Below are positions 24,412 to 31,082 of a DNA stretch of 35,961 nucleotides, piece by piece. A program made the position numbers and the translations under genes. The stretch's first letter is position 1. Each line of letters begins with the position of its first letter. The DNA comes from an uncultured Bacteroidales bacterium. Lineage in GTDB: Bacteria; Bacteroidota; Bacteroidia; Bacteroidales; Bacteroidaceae. The notes beneath the pieces were generated by a model. The model saw nothing but the letters and a program-made list of their open reading frames with translations, made no database searches and was not told where the DNA came from. The stretch is taken from contig CACWTR010000046.1 of the NCBI GenBank assembly GCA_902763865.1, positions 1-35,961 of the forward strand, written 5' to 3'.

Positions 24412-24606
24412 ATGAAAAAGACATATATTTCTCCGGAGTTAGTAACCGTTGAGCTGGCAACACGTACAGCAATTCTTCAGGCTGGAAGTCTGTGGACCAC
24501 CGAGGACAGGCTGAAGCTCGACGAGGGCAAGGAAATCGGCGCAGCCAACGTGGACGTGAAGGGATTCGAGAACCAGCTCTCGAACATCTGGGACAACGAA
24601 TGGTAA
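24412..24606 (+). CDS. small MKKTYI...WDNEW peptide 2
   Basis: 64 residues, starting MKKTYISPELVTVELATRTA and ending NQLSNIWDNEW. Paralogue of the 58-residue peptide at 18685; both ends are conserved and the middle differs. The ~50 nt before the ATG are also conserved (agaaagacacatta... agtataagacttcaaa). It follows surface gene 2 by 152 nt across hairpin element D with no promoter. No signal peptide. Two surviving copies with conserved ends suggest selection. Function unknown. Confidence 0.75.
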   Translation: MKKTYISPELVTVELATRTAILQAGSLWTTEDRLKLDEGKEIGAANVDVKGFENQLSNIWDNEW

Positions 24607-25136
24607 ACCACGAATTGGGATAAATTAAAATACCATATTATATATAACAACGGATTAAACGGATTAAACGGATTATTCTACTGGTGAGTTTTCCTAACCA
24701 CGAATTACACGAATTGCACGAATTAATAGACTCGGTTGATTCATGTAATTCGTGGTCAAAGAGAATCAAAGCGGAAAAGCAAATCCGTTTAATCCGTTTA
24801 ATCCGTTGTTCTTTTAACTCCCACTAATTCGTGTAATTCGTGCAATTCGTGGTCAAAGAGAATCAAAGTGAAAAGGCAAATCCGTTTAATCCGTTCAATC
24901 CGTTGTTCTTTTAACTCCCACTAATTCGTGTAATTCGTGCAATTCGTGGTTAAAGAGAATCAAAGCGGAAAGGCAAATCCGTTTAATCCGTTGTTCTTTT
25001 AACTCCCACTAATTCGCGTAATTCGTGCAATTCGTGGTCAAAGAGAATCAAAGCGGAAAAGCAAATCCGTTTAATCCGTTCAATCCATTGTTTTTATTCT
25101 TCGCCTAACCCGTTATATTGTTTTTATGGTCGGGCT
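24607..25136. other. 530-bp gene-free repeat region
   Basis: Composed almost wholly of 9-bp words. It holds acggattaa x3 (24650-24676), a left accacgaatt arm (24699-24725) and a ~97-bp tandem array (24742-25100) whose words are the reverse complements of those. No credible gene; open frames here are repeat artefacts. Confidence 0.85.
24742..25100. repeat. 97-bp tandem array, four units, itself built of 9-bp words
   Basis: The anchor cgtggtcaaagagaatcaaa occurs at 24751, 24848, 24945 (one mismatch) and 25033, that is spacings of 97, 97 and 88 bp. Each unit has aattcgtgn words followed by aatccgttn words. The 88-bp unit has two aatccgttn words where the others have three, so the length difference is exactly one 9-bp word. 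Confidence 0.92.
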
Positions 25137-26774
25137 TCAGAAGATGACGACCTTGCCGCCTACGATGTAGGGGCCTTTGTTTGATTTGCCGTTTACTTTT
25201 TGTCCGGCGAGGTTGTAAATCGTCTGGCGCTGTCCGGTGAGGTCGTCGTCCTCTTCCTGCGGCACCTGCTTCAGCGCATCGGGATTGGTGGGCTCGGTCA
25301 GGAGCATTCCGCAGTCGAAGTATGCGCCGCCCGACTTCTGCTGCACCTGTACTGCCAGCACGTTGCGCCCGTAGCGCAGTCTGGAGGAACTGACGTTGAC
25401 GACGCGGTAGTCGCTGCGGTAGCCGGTGCCGGTGGCGATGGGCGAGCCGTTGAGGTAGGCTTTGAAGTCGTCGTCGTGGCAGATGTAGAACTTGAAGGTG
25501 TCGGTCTCGGGGTCATGGTCGATGTAGAACTCTCGGCGGACGAAGATGAAGTTGTTCGTTCCGTTCCAGAGGGAGTAGTAGGGTGCGGCGTTTCCCTCGG
25601 AGGCGGTGGGGAAGTGGCGCGTCTGCCATGCAGAGTCGTCGAAGTCGGCCTGGAACCATCGCGAGGGTCCTACGACGCTGGTGCCTTCCTTGCGGAGGAA
25701 CTTGCCTTCCCACATCATGTCGCTGCCTTTCGGGGCCACGAAGAGGCTGCTGCCCTGGACGATGGGGTCGCCCTGTCGCGACATGACGTAGCGGAAGTTG
25801 TGGTCGATGAGCTGGTGCGTGAGGCTCAGTCCGTAGTAGCCTGTTCCGTCGCCGTCGGCAGCATAGTCCATGAGTACGATTCCGGCGGGTCCGTCGTACT
25901 GTCCCGAGGCGAGGAGCTGCTGCATGTGCTGGTTGCAGGCCCTGGCATTGTCCTGGTAGGCAGCGGCGGAGCTGGTGGAGCCGCTGTAGCCGGAGGTCTG
26001 GTTGACCACCCACGTGTAGGAGTAGCCTCCGGCGAGTGCCGCGCTGCGCGAGAGCATGTCGCGGATAGCCTTTTTCTTGACGTTGGTGTCGCTGATTTCG
26101 TAGTGGTCCTGTAGCCACCAGGGGCATCGGTGCGATTCGGGACCGTAGCAGTGTCCGCCCAGCATCTCGCTGATGTCGGAACGGTTGTCGCGCAGATCGA
26201 CGATGCGTCCGCCGCGGATGGGCGGCGTATAGTCGTTGCGGCTGAGGAAGAGTATCTTGCCTCGTGCCTCGCCGACGGTCAGGTTGGGACGGAAATCTAC
26301 CAGGTGGTCCGCGATGGCCGTCAGGCTCTTTTGCAGCATGTCGGCAAAGGCTGTGCTGCCGTTGTCGCCCTCCGTCTCGTGGCGTATGATGACGATGCAG
26401 AACTCCGAGGGATTGGCATCGACGAAGTTGCAGAGCTGCTGCATGACGGGGTCGAAGTCGAAGCTGGTGGTGGCTATGCCGTGATTGATGTGCAGCTTGT
26501 CAGCGCTGACGCAGGGCCGCAGGTCGAAGGCACGCACGCCGAGGGGCAGCATCTCCTCCACGCTCTTGCTCTGCGTCTGGGCAAAGCTCTTGTAGATGGA
26601 GCCCAGGACTCCCGAAAAGGAGCTGGCGCAGGCGTCGTGGGCACCGGGCACGGAGAGCTGGCAGACGAAGGCCTCGTCCTCGAGGAAGGCCATCCAGCGG
26701 CTGTAGTTCGTCACCTGAGCCTGCACGCAGAGGGACGCGGCGGCAAGAAGGAGAAGGGAAAAAAGCTTTTTCAT
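25137..26774 (-). CDS. secreted PI-PLC X-domain phosphodiesterase with T9SS-like tail
   Basis: 545 residues from ATG 26774 (signal peptide MKKLFSLLLLAAASLCVQA); the longer frame to 26831 crosses the promoter. The PI-PLC X domain covers ~25-350: LSVPGAHDACAS with His46, GVRAFDLRPC, and LHINHGI with His98, the two catalytic histidines of bacterial PI-PLC. Such enzymes cleave phosphatidylinositol or related lipids to a cyclic phosphate. Residues ~370-500 are a galactose-binding-like beta-sandwich (FVRREFYIDHD, then FYICHDDDFKAYLNG, RYGRNVLAVQV). The end (IYNLAGQKVNGKSNKGPYIV) resembles a T9SS sorting signal. Monocistronic. Possible targets are host or bacterial inositol lipids (inference). Confidence 0.88.
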   Translation of the reverse strand: MKKLFSLLLLAAASLCVQAQVTNYSRWMAFLEDEAFVCQLSVPGAHDACASSFSGVLGSIYKSFAQTQSKSVEEMLPLGVRAFDLRPCVSADKLHINHGIATTSFDFDPVMQQLCNFVDANPSEFCIVIIRHETEGDNGSTAFADMLQKSLTAIADHLVDFRPNLTVGEARGKILFLSRNDYTPPIRGGRIVDLRDNRSDISEMLGGHCYGPESHRCPWWLQDHYEISDTNVKKKAIRDMLSRSAALAGGYSYTWVVNQTSGYSGSTSSAAAYQDNARACNQHMQQLLASGQYDGPAGIVLMDYAADGDGTGYYGLSLTHQLIDHNFRYVMSRQGDPIVQGSSLFVAPKGSDMMWEGKFLRKEGTSVVGPSRWFQADFDDSAWQTRHFPTASEGNAAPYYSLWNGTNNFIFVRREFYIDHDPETDTFKFYICHDDDFKAYLNGSPIATGTGYRSDYRVVNVSSSRLRYGRNVLAVQVQQKSGGAYFDCGMLLTEPTNPDALKQVPQEEDDDLTGQRQTIYNLAGQKVNGKSNKGPYIVGGKVVIF

Positions 26775-26800
26775 AGTACCTAAGCAATGTTTTTCTGCTG

Positions 26801-26831
26801 CAAAAGTAACGACTTTCTTCCGTATATGCAA
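26801..26831 (-). promoter_or_regulatory. promoter of the PI-PLC gene
   Basis: Minus strand: CTTG/TTG near 26829-26831, 20 nt, TACTTTTG (26801-26808). It lies 27 nt before ATG 26774 and excludes the upstream ATG at 26831. Confidence 0.6.
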
Positions 26832-26928
26832 GGAAAAGAGCGAAAACTACGGGAAGGAAAACTATTTTCATGGTTTTGAAGATATCAGTGTCCGAGGGAA
26901 ATTACCTTTCTTCGTGCGGCGCACAGCG

Positions 26929-26994
26929 TTGCACGTACATGTAGATGCAATTGCACATACATGTACGTGCAATTGCATCTACATGTACGTGCAA
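26929..26994. repeat. 22-bp palindromic tandem array, three units
   Basis: Three abutting 22-bp units, each an imperfect palindrome of the form ttgca-nnn-acatgt-nnn-tgcaa. The inner words vary (cgt/cat/tct and aga/acg), keeping the outer ttgca...tgcaa frame. A single unit of the same word stands at 11823-11844. Confidence 0.92.
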
Positions 26995-27167
26995 CAATCA
27001 CGACGTGGGGAATTGAAGAGACTTGCAGCAGGCGGGGCGGCAAATCCGGCGGGCGGCAGGCGAGAGGACGTGCGGGCCTGAAGGTTTTGCGGAGTGAACC
27101 TTCGGGGATTGTACACAGCGGTTTGAGCAAGAAATACGCGCATAAGAAAATAAAAATGGCAGTTTCC

Positions 27168-27198
27168 TTTGCAGTTCACCGGCATAGTCGTACCTTTG
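27168..27198 (+). promoter_or_regulatory. promoter of the HAD phosphatase gene
   Basis: TTTG (27168-27171), 19 nt, TACCTTTG (27191-27198). Full consensus. It excludes the upstream in-frame start at 27169. Confidence 0.78.
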
Positions 27199-27210
27199 CA
27201 GACGAAAAAC

Positions 27211-27861
27211 ATGGGAATGAAGTACAAAGCTATTATATTCGACCTCGACGGGACGCTGACCGACACGCTGGAGGACCTCTTCCTGAGCGTGAACTATGCC
27301 CTGCGCTCCTGCGGGCTGCCCCTGCGCGAGAAGAACGAGGTGCGCCGCTTCGTGGGCAACGGCGTGAGGAAACTCATTGAGCGGTCCGTGCCCGAAGGGA
27401 CGGAGCAGCGCGTCGTGGAACAGTGTTTCGAGACCTTCCAGGCACACTACATCATCCACTGCCAGGACCACACGCAGCTCTACCCGGGCATCGCCACCCT
27501 GCTGACGGCCCTCAACGCGAAGGGCTACCGCATGGCCGTAGTGAGCAACAAGATTCAGGACGGCGTGAACGAGCTGGCCCACACCTTCTTCAACGGCGTG
27601 ATACACGTAGCCATCGGCGAACAGCCGGGCATCCCGCGCAAGCCGGCCCCCGACATGGTGCTGACGGCCCTCAGGCGGCTGTGCGTGGAACCATCGGAGG
27701 CAGTCTATGTGGGCGACTCCGACGTGGACATCCAGACGGCAGCCAATGCGGGCCTGCCCTGCATCTCCGTCCTCTGGGGCTTCCGCAGCCGCGACTACCT
27801 GGCCTGCCACGGAGCCACCACCATGGTCGAGCGTCCGCAGGACCTGCTCGCGCTGGTGTAA
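27211..27861 (+). CDS. HAD-superfamily phosphatase, phosphoglycolate phosphatase-like
   Basis: 216 residues from ATG 27211 (MGMKYKAIIFDLDG); ATG 27217 is an equally possible start. All four HAD motifs are visible: DLDGT near residue 11, VVSNK (motif II), RKPAPDM (motif III lysine) and GDSDVDIQTA (motif IV acidic pair). The helical cap follows motif I (FVGNGVRKLIERSV), as in Gph/PGP and beta-phosphoglucomutase-like members. It probably dephosphorylates 2-phosphoglycolate or another small phosphate ester in the cytoplasm. Substrate cannot be fixed from sequence. Confidence 0.88.
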   Translation: MGMKYKAIIFDLDGTLTDTLEDLFLSVNYALRSCGLPLREKNEVRRFVGNGVRKLIERSVPEGTEQRVVEQCFETFQAHYIIHCQDHTQLYPGIATLLTALNAKGYRMAVVSNKIQDGVNELAHTFFNGVIHVAIGEQPGIPRKPAPDMVLTALRRLCVEPSEAVYVGDSDVDIQTAANAGLPCISVLWGFRSRDYLACHGATTMVERPQDLLALV

Positions 27862-27868
27862 TAATCTA

Positions 27869-28005
27869 AATTCACAATTCATAATTCACAATTCTTCTTA
27901 ATTCTTAACTCTTAATTCTTAATTCTTAATTTATAACTCGCCTTTCTTAATACAAATTGACAGGAAACGGGAAAAATCTGATTCCTTAATTATGAATTGT
28001 GAATT
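27869..28005. repeat. 18-bp inverted repeat enclosing heptamer repeats
   Basis: 27869-27886 (aattcacaattcataatt) and 27988-28005 are exact reverse complements. Between them run 7-bp words, first aattcac/aattcat, then cttaatt/cttaact up to ~27940. The right arm ends 8 bp before the -7 element of the next gene. Confidence 0.88.
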
Positions 28006-28013
28006 AAAAGTTG

Positions 28014-28021
28014 TATCTTTG
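28014..28021 (+). promoter_or_regulatory. -7 element (TATCTTTG) of the TPR lipoprotein gene
   Basis: TATCTTTG 35 nt before ATG 28057; the -33 region is poor and coincides with the inverted-repeat arm. Confidence 0.55.
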
Positions 28022-28056
28022 CGCCCGAAAATAAAGCAATACCTATTACTATAACA

Positions 28057-29748
28057 ATGAAAACTACAAGATTTCTCCTGTTGGCAGCCTCGTCTGCCAT
28101 CGTGCTGTCCTCGTGCAGCAAGCTGGGCAAACTCTCCGAAGAGAACTTTGCCGTAACCCCCACTCCGCTCGAACTCGTCGGCAACGAAGTGCCCGCCACC
28201 ATCAACGGCACCTTCCCCGTCAAGTACATGAAGAAGAAGGCCGTCGTCACCGTCACCCCCGTGCTCAAGTACGAAGGCGGCGAAGCCGTAGGCCAGAGCG
28301 CAACCTTCCAGGGCGAGAAGGTAGAAGGCAACGGCACCACCGTTCAGTACAAGGCCGGCGGTGTCTATACCATGAAGACCAACTTCTCCTTCGCCGAACC
28401 CATGCTCAAGAGCGACCTCTATGCCCGCTTCGATGCCAAGCTGGGCAAAAAGACCGTCAGCATCCCCGACGTGAAGATCGGCTACGGCGTACTCGCCACC
28501 AGCCAGCTGCTGAACCGCTGCGGCATGAATCCCTCCACCGCCACCGACGCCTTCCAGCGCGTCATCGCACAGAAGCAGGAGGCTAACATCAAGTTCCTCA
28601 TCAACCAGGCCAACCTCCGCGCCAGCGAACTCAACACTGTCAGCATCAAGGACCTGGGCCGCATCCTGCGCGAGATTAACGACAACGAGGAGACTCGCAC
28701 CCTGCAGAACATCGAGGTGAGCGCCTACGCCAGCCCCGACGGTAAGTACGACATCAACGAGAAACTGGCCGAAAAGCGTCAGGACGTCAGCGCCAACTAC
28801 CTCAAGGGCGAGCTCAAGAAGATACAGATGAACGCCGACATCGACACCAAGTTCACCGCCGAGGACTGGGACGGCTTCCAGGAACTCATCAGCAAGAGCA
28901 ACCTCCAGGACAAGGACGTCATCCTGCGCGTCCTCTCCATGTACAAGGACCCCGAAGAACGCGAAGAGCAAATCCGCAACATGAGCGAAGTCTTCACCGA
29001 CATCAAGGAAAGCATCCTGCCCGAACTGCGCCGCGCACGCCTCATCGTCAACTACGAAGTCATCGGTCGCAGCGACGTGCAGATCCTCGCACAGTATGAC
29101 CTCGACCCCAGCAAGCTCAGCGTGGAGGAACTCATCTACGGCGCCAACAAGCTCGTCAAGGACCCCGCCACACGCCAGAAGTGGAACGAGACCATCGCAC
29201 GCATCTATCCCAGCGACTACCGCGCCCTCAACAACCTGGCACAGCAGGCCATTGCCGACGGACAGACAGAACTCGCACAGACCTACCTCAAGAAGGCATC
29301 GGGCATCAACAGGAACGCAGCTGAAGTCAACACCAACCTCGCCCTGCTCGCCATCCAGAACGGCGACGTAGCAGCCGCCGAAAGCTACCTCTCCAAGGGC
29401 AGCGGCGCCGACAGCTTCCGCGAAGTAATGGGCAACCTCAACATCGCAAAGGGCAACTACACACAGGCCGCCCACGACCTCTCAGGCGTGAAGAGCAACA
29501 GCGCAGCCCTCGCACAAATCCTGGCTAAGGACTACACCAGCGCCAAATCGACCCTGGCCGGCATCAAGAACCCCGACGCCACCACAAGCTACCTGCAGGC
29601 CATCCTCGCCGCACGCACTGGCGATGCCGGCACACTGACCACAGCACTGGCCAGCGCCATCCGACTGGACCCCACCCTCGCACAGCGCGCAGCAAACGAC
29701 GTTGAGTTCGTCAACTACGCCAACGCCGTACAGAGCCTGCTGAAATAG
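28057..29748 (+). CDS. TPR-containing lipoprotein with OmpA-like segment
   Basis: 563 residues. Lipobox LSSC (Cys20). The N-terminal ~130 residues are a beta domain (PTPLELVGNEVPATINGTFP... TFQGEKVEGNGTTVQYKAGG). An OmpA-like peptidoglycan-binding segment is at about 225-265 (NIEVSAYASPDGKYDINEKL then AEKRQDVSANYLK). Residues ~380-560 carry TPR-type helical repeats (YRALNNLAQQAIADGQTELA, VNTNLALLAIQNGDVAAAES). The family is widely conserved in Bacteroidales without an assigned function; it probably sits in the outer membrane inner leaflet and contacts cell wall and partner proteins. Followed after 46 nt by the thioredoxin-fold lipoprotein, likely in one operon. Very Gly/Ala/Asn-rich and strongly codon-biased, as expected for a highly expressed protein. 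Confidence 0.85.
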   Translation: MKTTRFLLLAASSAIVLSSCSKLGKLSEENFAVTPTPLELVGNEVPATINGTFPVKYMKKKAVVTVTPVLKYEGGEAVGQSATFQGEKVEGNGTTVQYKAGGVYTMKTNFSFAEPMLKSDLYARFDAKLGKKTVSIPDVKIGYGVLATSQLLNRCGMNPSTATDAFQRVIAQKQEANIKFLINQANLRASELNTVSIKDLGRILREINDNEETRTLQNIEVSAYASPDGKYDINEKLAEKRQDVSANYLKGELKKIQMNADIDTKFTAEDWDGFQELISKSNLQDKDVILRVLSMYKDPEEREEQIRNMSEVFTDIKESILPELRRARLIVNYEVIGRSDVQILAQYDLDPSKLSVEELIYGANKLVKDPATRQKWNETIARIYPSDYRALNNLAQQAIADGQTELAQTYLKKASGINRNAAEVNTNLALLAIQNGDVAAAESYLSKGSGADSFREVMGNLNIAKGNYTQAAHDLSGVKSNSAALAQILAKDYTSAKSTLAGIKNPDATTSYLQAILAARTGDAGTLTTALASAIRLDPTLAQRAANDVEFVNYANAVQSLLK

Positions 29749-29794
29749 TGACCCCATCCCCTCCCCTTAGAGGGAATCATCAGAAGGCAAAACA

Positions 29795-30862
29795 ATGAGC
29801 ATGAGCAAAAAGGACAGACTCCTCCTCCCCCTGAAGGGGGTCGGGGGGTCTTTCCTTTTCCTCCTTCTTCTCATCTCCTGCACCGGACATCCCCACGAAG
29901 TCCGCATCAAAGGAGAGTTCGAACACCTGGAGCAAGGCGAATTCCTCATCTACAGTACCGACGAAGCCCTCGAGCGCCTCGACACACTGCGACTCCAGGA
30001 CGGCACCTTCTCCTACACCCTGCCCACACAGCAGACAGCCACCCTCCACATCCTCTACCCCAACCTCTCCGAACTCGTCGTCTTCGCCACACCCGGCGCC
30101 GACATCCTCATCAAGGGCGACGCACAAAACCTCAGCGAAGTGGAAGTGTCGGGGTCAGAGGACAACGAACACTACACCGAGTTCCGGCAAGAGACCAACG
30201 GCAAGTCAGCCGCCGAGACGAAAAGCATCGCCCGCGACTACATCCTCCGCCACCCCACCCTCGCCATGAGCCAACACCTCTTCACCACCCTCTTCCTCTG
30301 CGACACAACAACCACCGCCCCCGAAGCCACAGAACTCTACGACAGCCTCAGCCGCGCCTGCCCCGACGACCTCGCGCTCTCGAAACTCTCCACCCACGTC
30401 CGCGCACTCGGGAAAATACAGGTCGGCAACCCACTGCCCGACTTCTCACTGCCCTTGAAGCCCGGACACGCCGGCAACGGAACGGAACCACGCACCCTCC
30501 GACGCGACGACTACAAAGGCAAACGGCTCTTCATCGCCTTCTGGGCAAGCTGGAGAAGCGGCAGCCAAAGCGCACTCTACCGCGCACGACGGCTCCGGCG
30601 CGAGCTCAAGGCGAAAGGCAAGGACATCGAACTCATCAGCTATTCCCTTGACGCCGACGAAAAGCGCCTCCACTACCTCGAAGAGCGCGACAGCATCGAC
30701 TATCCCAGCTACTGCGACTATCGCTGCCTCGCCAGCCCGCTCGTACAGCAATGGGGCATCAAGGAACTGCCCTACTTCATCCTCGTCGGCCCCGACGGAC
30801 GCATCGTAGCCTGCGGCTCCGAATGGCTCCGCGACATCGACAAAGCAGCCGAAGCCCTCTGA
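29795..30862 (+). CDS. thioredoxin-fold (TlpA/DUF4369-type) lipoprotein lacking CXXC
   Basis: 355 residues; ATG 29801 is an alternative start. Lipobox LISC (Cys29). The N-terminal domain (~33-125) resembles DUF4369 (EVRIKGEFEHLEQGEFLIYS). The C-terminal thioredoxin-like domain is ~208-350 (NPLPDFSLPLKPG, KGKRLFIAFWASWRSGSQ, then KELPYFILVGPDGRIVA with the cis-Pro). Where TlpA proteins have WCxxC this one has W-R-S-G-S (253-257), so both redox cysteines are missing and ordinary disulfide exchange is not possible; it may bind or scaffold instead. The signal peptide is interrupted by a GC-rich palindrome (LLLPLKGVGGSFLFL is repeat-encoded in part). A shared terminator with tRNA-Pro follows. Confidence 0.85.
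   Translation: MSMSKKDRLLLPLKGVGGSFLFLLLLISCTGHPHEVRIKGEFEHLEQGEFLIYSTDEALERLDTLRLQDGTFSYTLPTQQTATLHILYPNLSELVVFATPGADILIKGDAQNLSEVEVSGSEDNEHYTEFRQETNGKSAAETKSIARDYILRHPTLAMSQHLFTTLFLCDTTTTAPEATELYDSLSRACPDDLALSKLSTHVRALGKIQVGNPLPDFSLPLKPGHAGNGTEPRTLRRDDYKGKRLFIAFWASWRSGSQSALYRARRLRRELKAKGKDIELISYSLDADEKRLHYLEERDSIDYPSYCDYRCLASPLVQQWGIKELPYFILVGPDGRIVACGSEWLRDIDKAAEAL
29822..29850 (+). repeat. GC-rich palindromic repeat inside a signal-peptide coding region
   Basis: ccccc (29827-29831) tgaa ggggg (29836-29840), then tcggggggtc. Same design as the element at 809-841. It is translated as part of the lipoprotein signal (LPLKGVGGS). A weaker relative (ccctccccttagaggga) lies at 29758-29774, just before the gene. 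Confidence 0.65.
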
Positions 30863-30867
30863 CAAAC

Positions 30868-30906
30868 AAGAAAGCCGGAGACTCAACATGAGCCTCCGGC
30901 TTTCTT
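30868..30906. terminator. bidirectional terminator between thioredoxin-fold gene and tRNA-Pro
   Basis: Perfect 13-bp stem aagaaagccggag (30868-30880) / ctccggctttctt (30894-30906) with a 13-nt loop that can form a small inner stem (ctca/tgag). T-rich on both strands, it lies 6 nt after the stop at 30862 and 6 nt beyond the tRNA 3' end on the other strand. Confidence 0.85.
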
Positions 30907-30911
30907 CAAGG

Positions 30912-30984
30912 TCGGGATGACAAGACTCGAACTTGCGACCTCGCGCCCCCCAGACGTGTGCGCTACCAACTGCGCTACATCCCG
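30912..30984 (-). tRNA. tRNA-Pro (anticodon GGG)
   Basis: 73 nt without an encoded full CCA. Acceptor stem CGGGATG/CATCCCG with the C1-G72 pair typical of tRNA-Pro, D stem GCGC/GCGC, anticodon loop CTGGGGG with GGG at 34-36, T arm GCAAG-TTCGAGT-CTTGT, discriminator A. The anticodon stem CACGT/GCGCG contains an A28-C42 mismatch and a T31-G39 wobble. It decodes CCC/CCU. Own promoter on the minus strand (31014-31045). Confidence 0.93.
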
Positions 30985-31013
30985 TAACCTTGCGATTTAT
31001 CCGAATCGCGGTG

Positions 31014-31045
31014 CAAAGGTATGACTTTTTTTTGTTCCTTGCAAA
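31014..31045 (-). promoter_or_regulatory. promoter of tRNA-Pro
   Basis: Minus strand TTTG (31042-31045), 20 nt, TACCTTTG (31014-31021). It interlocks with the aroA promoter on the other strand. Confidence 0.7.
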
Positions 31046-31061
31046 CTTTTTCGTAACTTTG
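31031..31061 (+). promoter_or_regulatory. promoter of aroA
   Basis: TTTG (31031-31034), 19 nt, TAACTTTG (31054-31061), 21 nt before the aroA ATG. Full consensus; overlaps the divergent tRNA promoter. Confidence 0.78.
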
Positions 31062-31082
31062 TGCCGAATTTAGAAAAAAAAG

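Larger units (their letters stand above)
26775..27210. other. 436-bp divergent intergenic region
   Basis: Holds the PI-PLC promoter, a three-unit 22-bp palindromic array (26929-26994) and the promoter of the HAD gene. No gene is supported in the remaining sequence. Confidence 0.75.

Noticed and set aside
24742-25100. CRISPR array
   Set aside because: The repeats are 97 bp and contiguous, with no unique spacers and no cas genes; spacing change is one 9-bp word.
26929-26994. CRISPR or attachment site
   Set aside because: Units abut with no spacers, and there is no integrase or foreign cargo nearby.
27931-29475. 514-codon open frame on the minus strand
   Set aside because: Shadow of the TPR/OmpA-like lipoprotein gene, which has a proper lipobox, promoter and domain structure.
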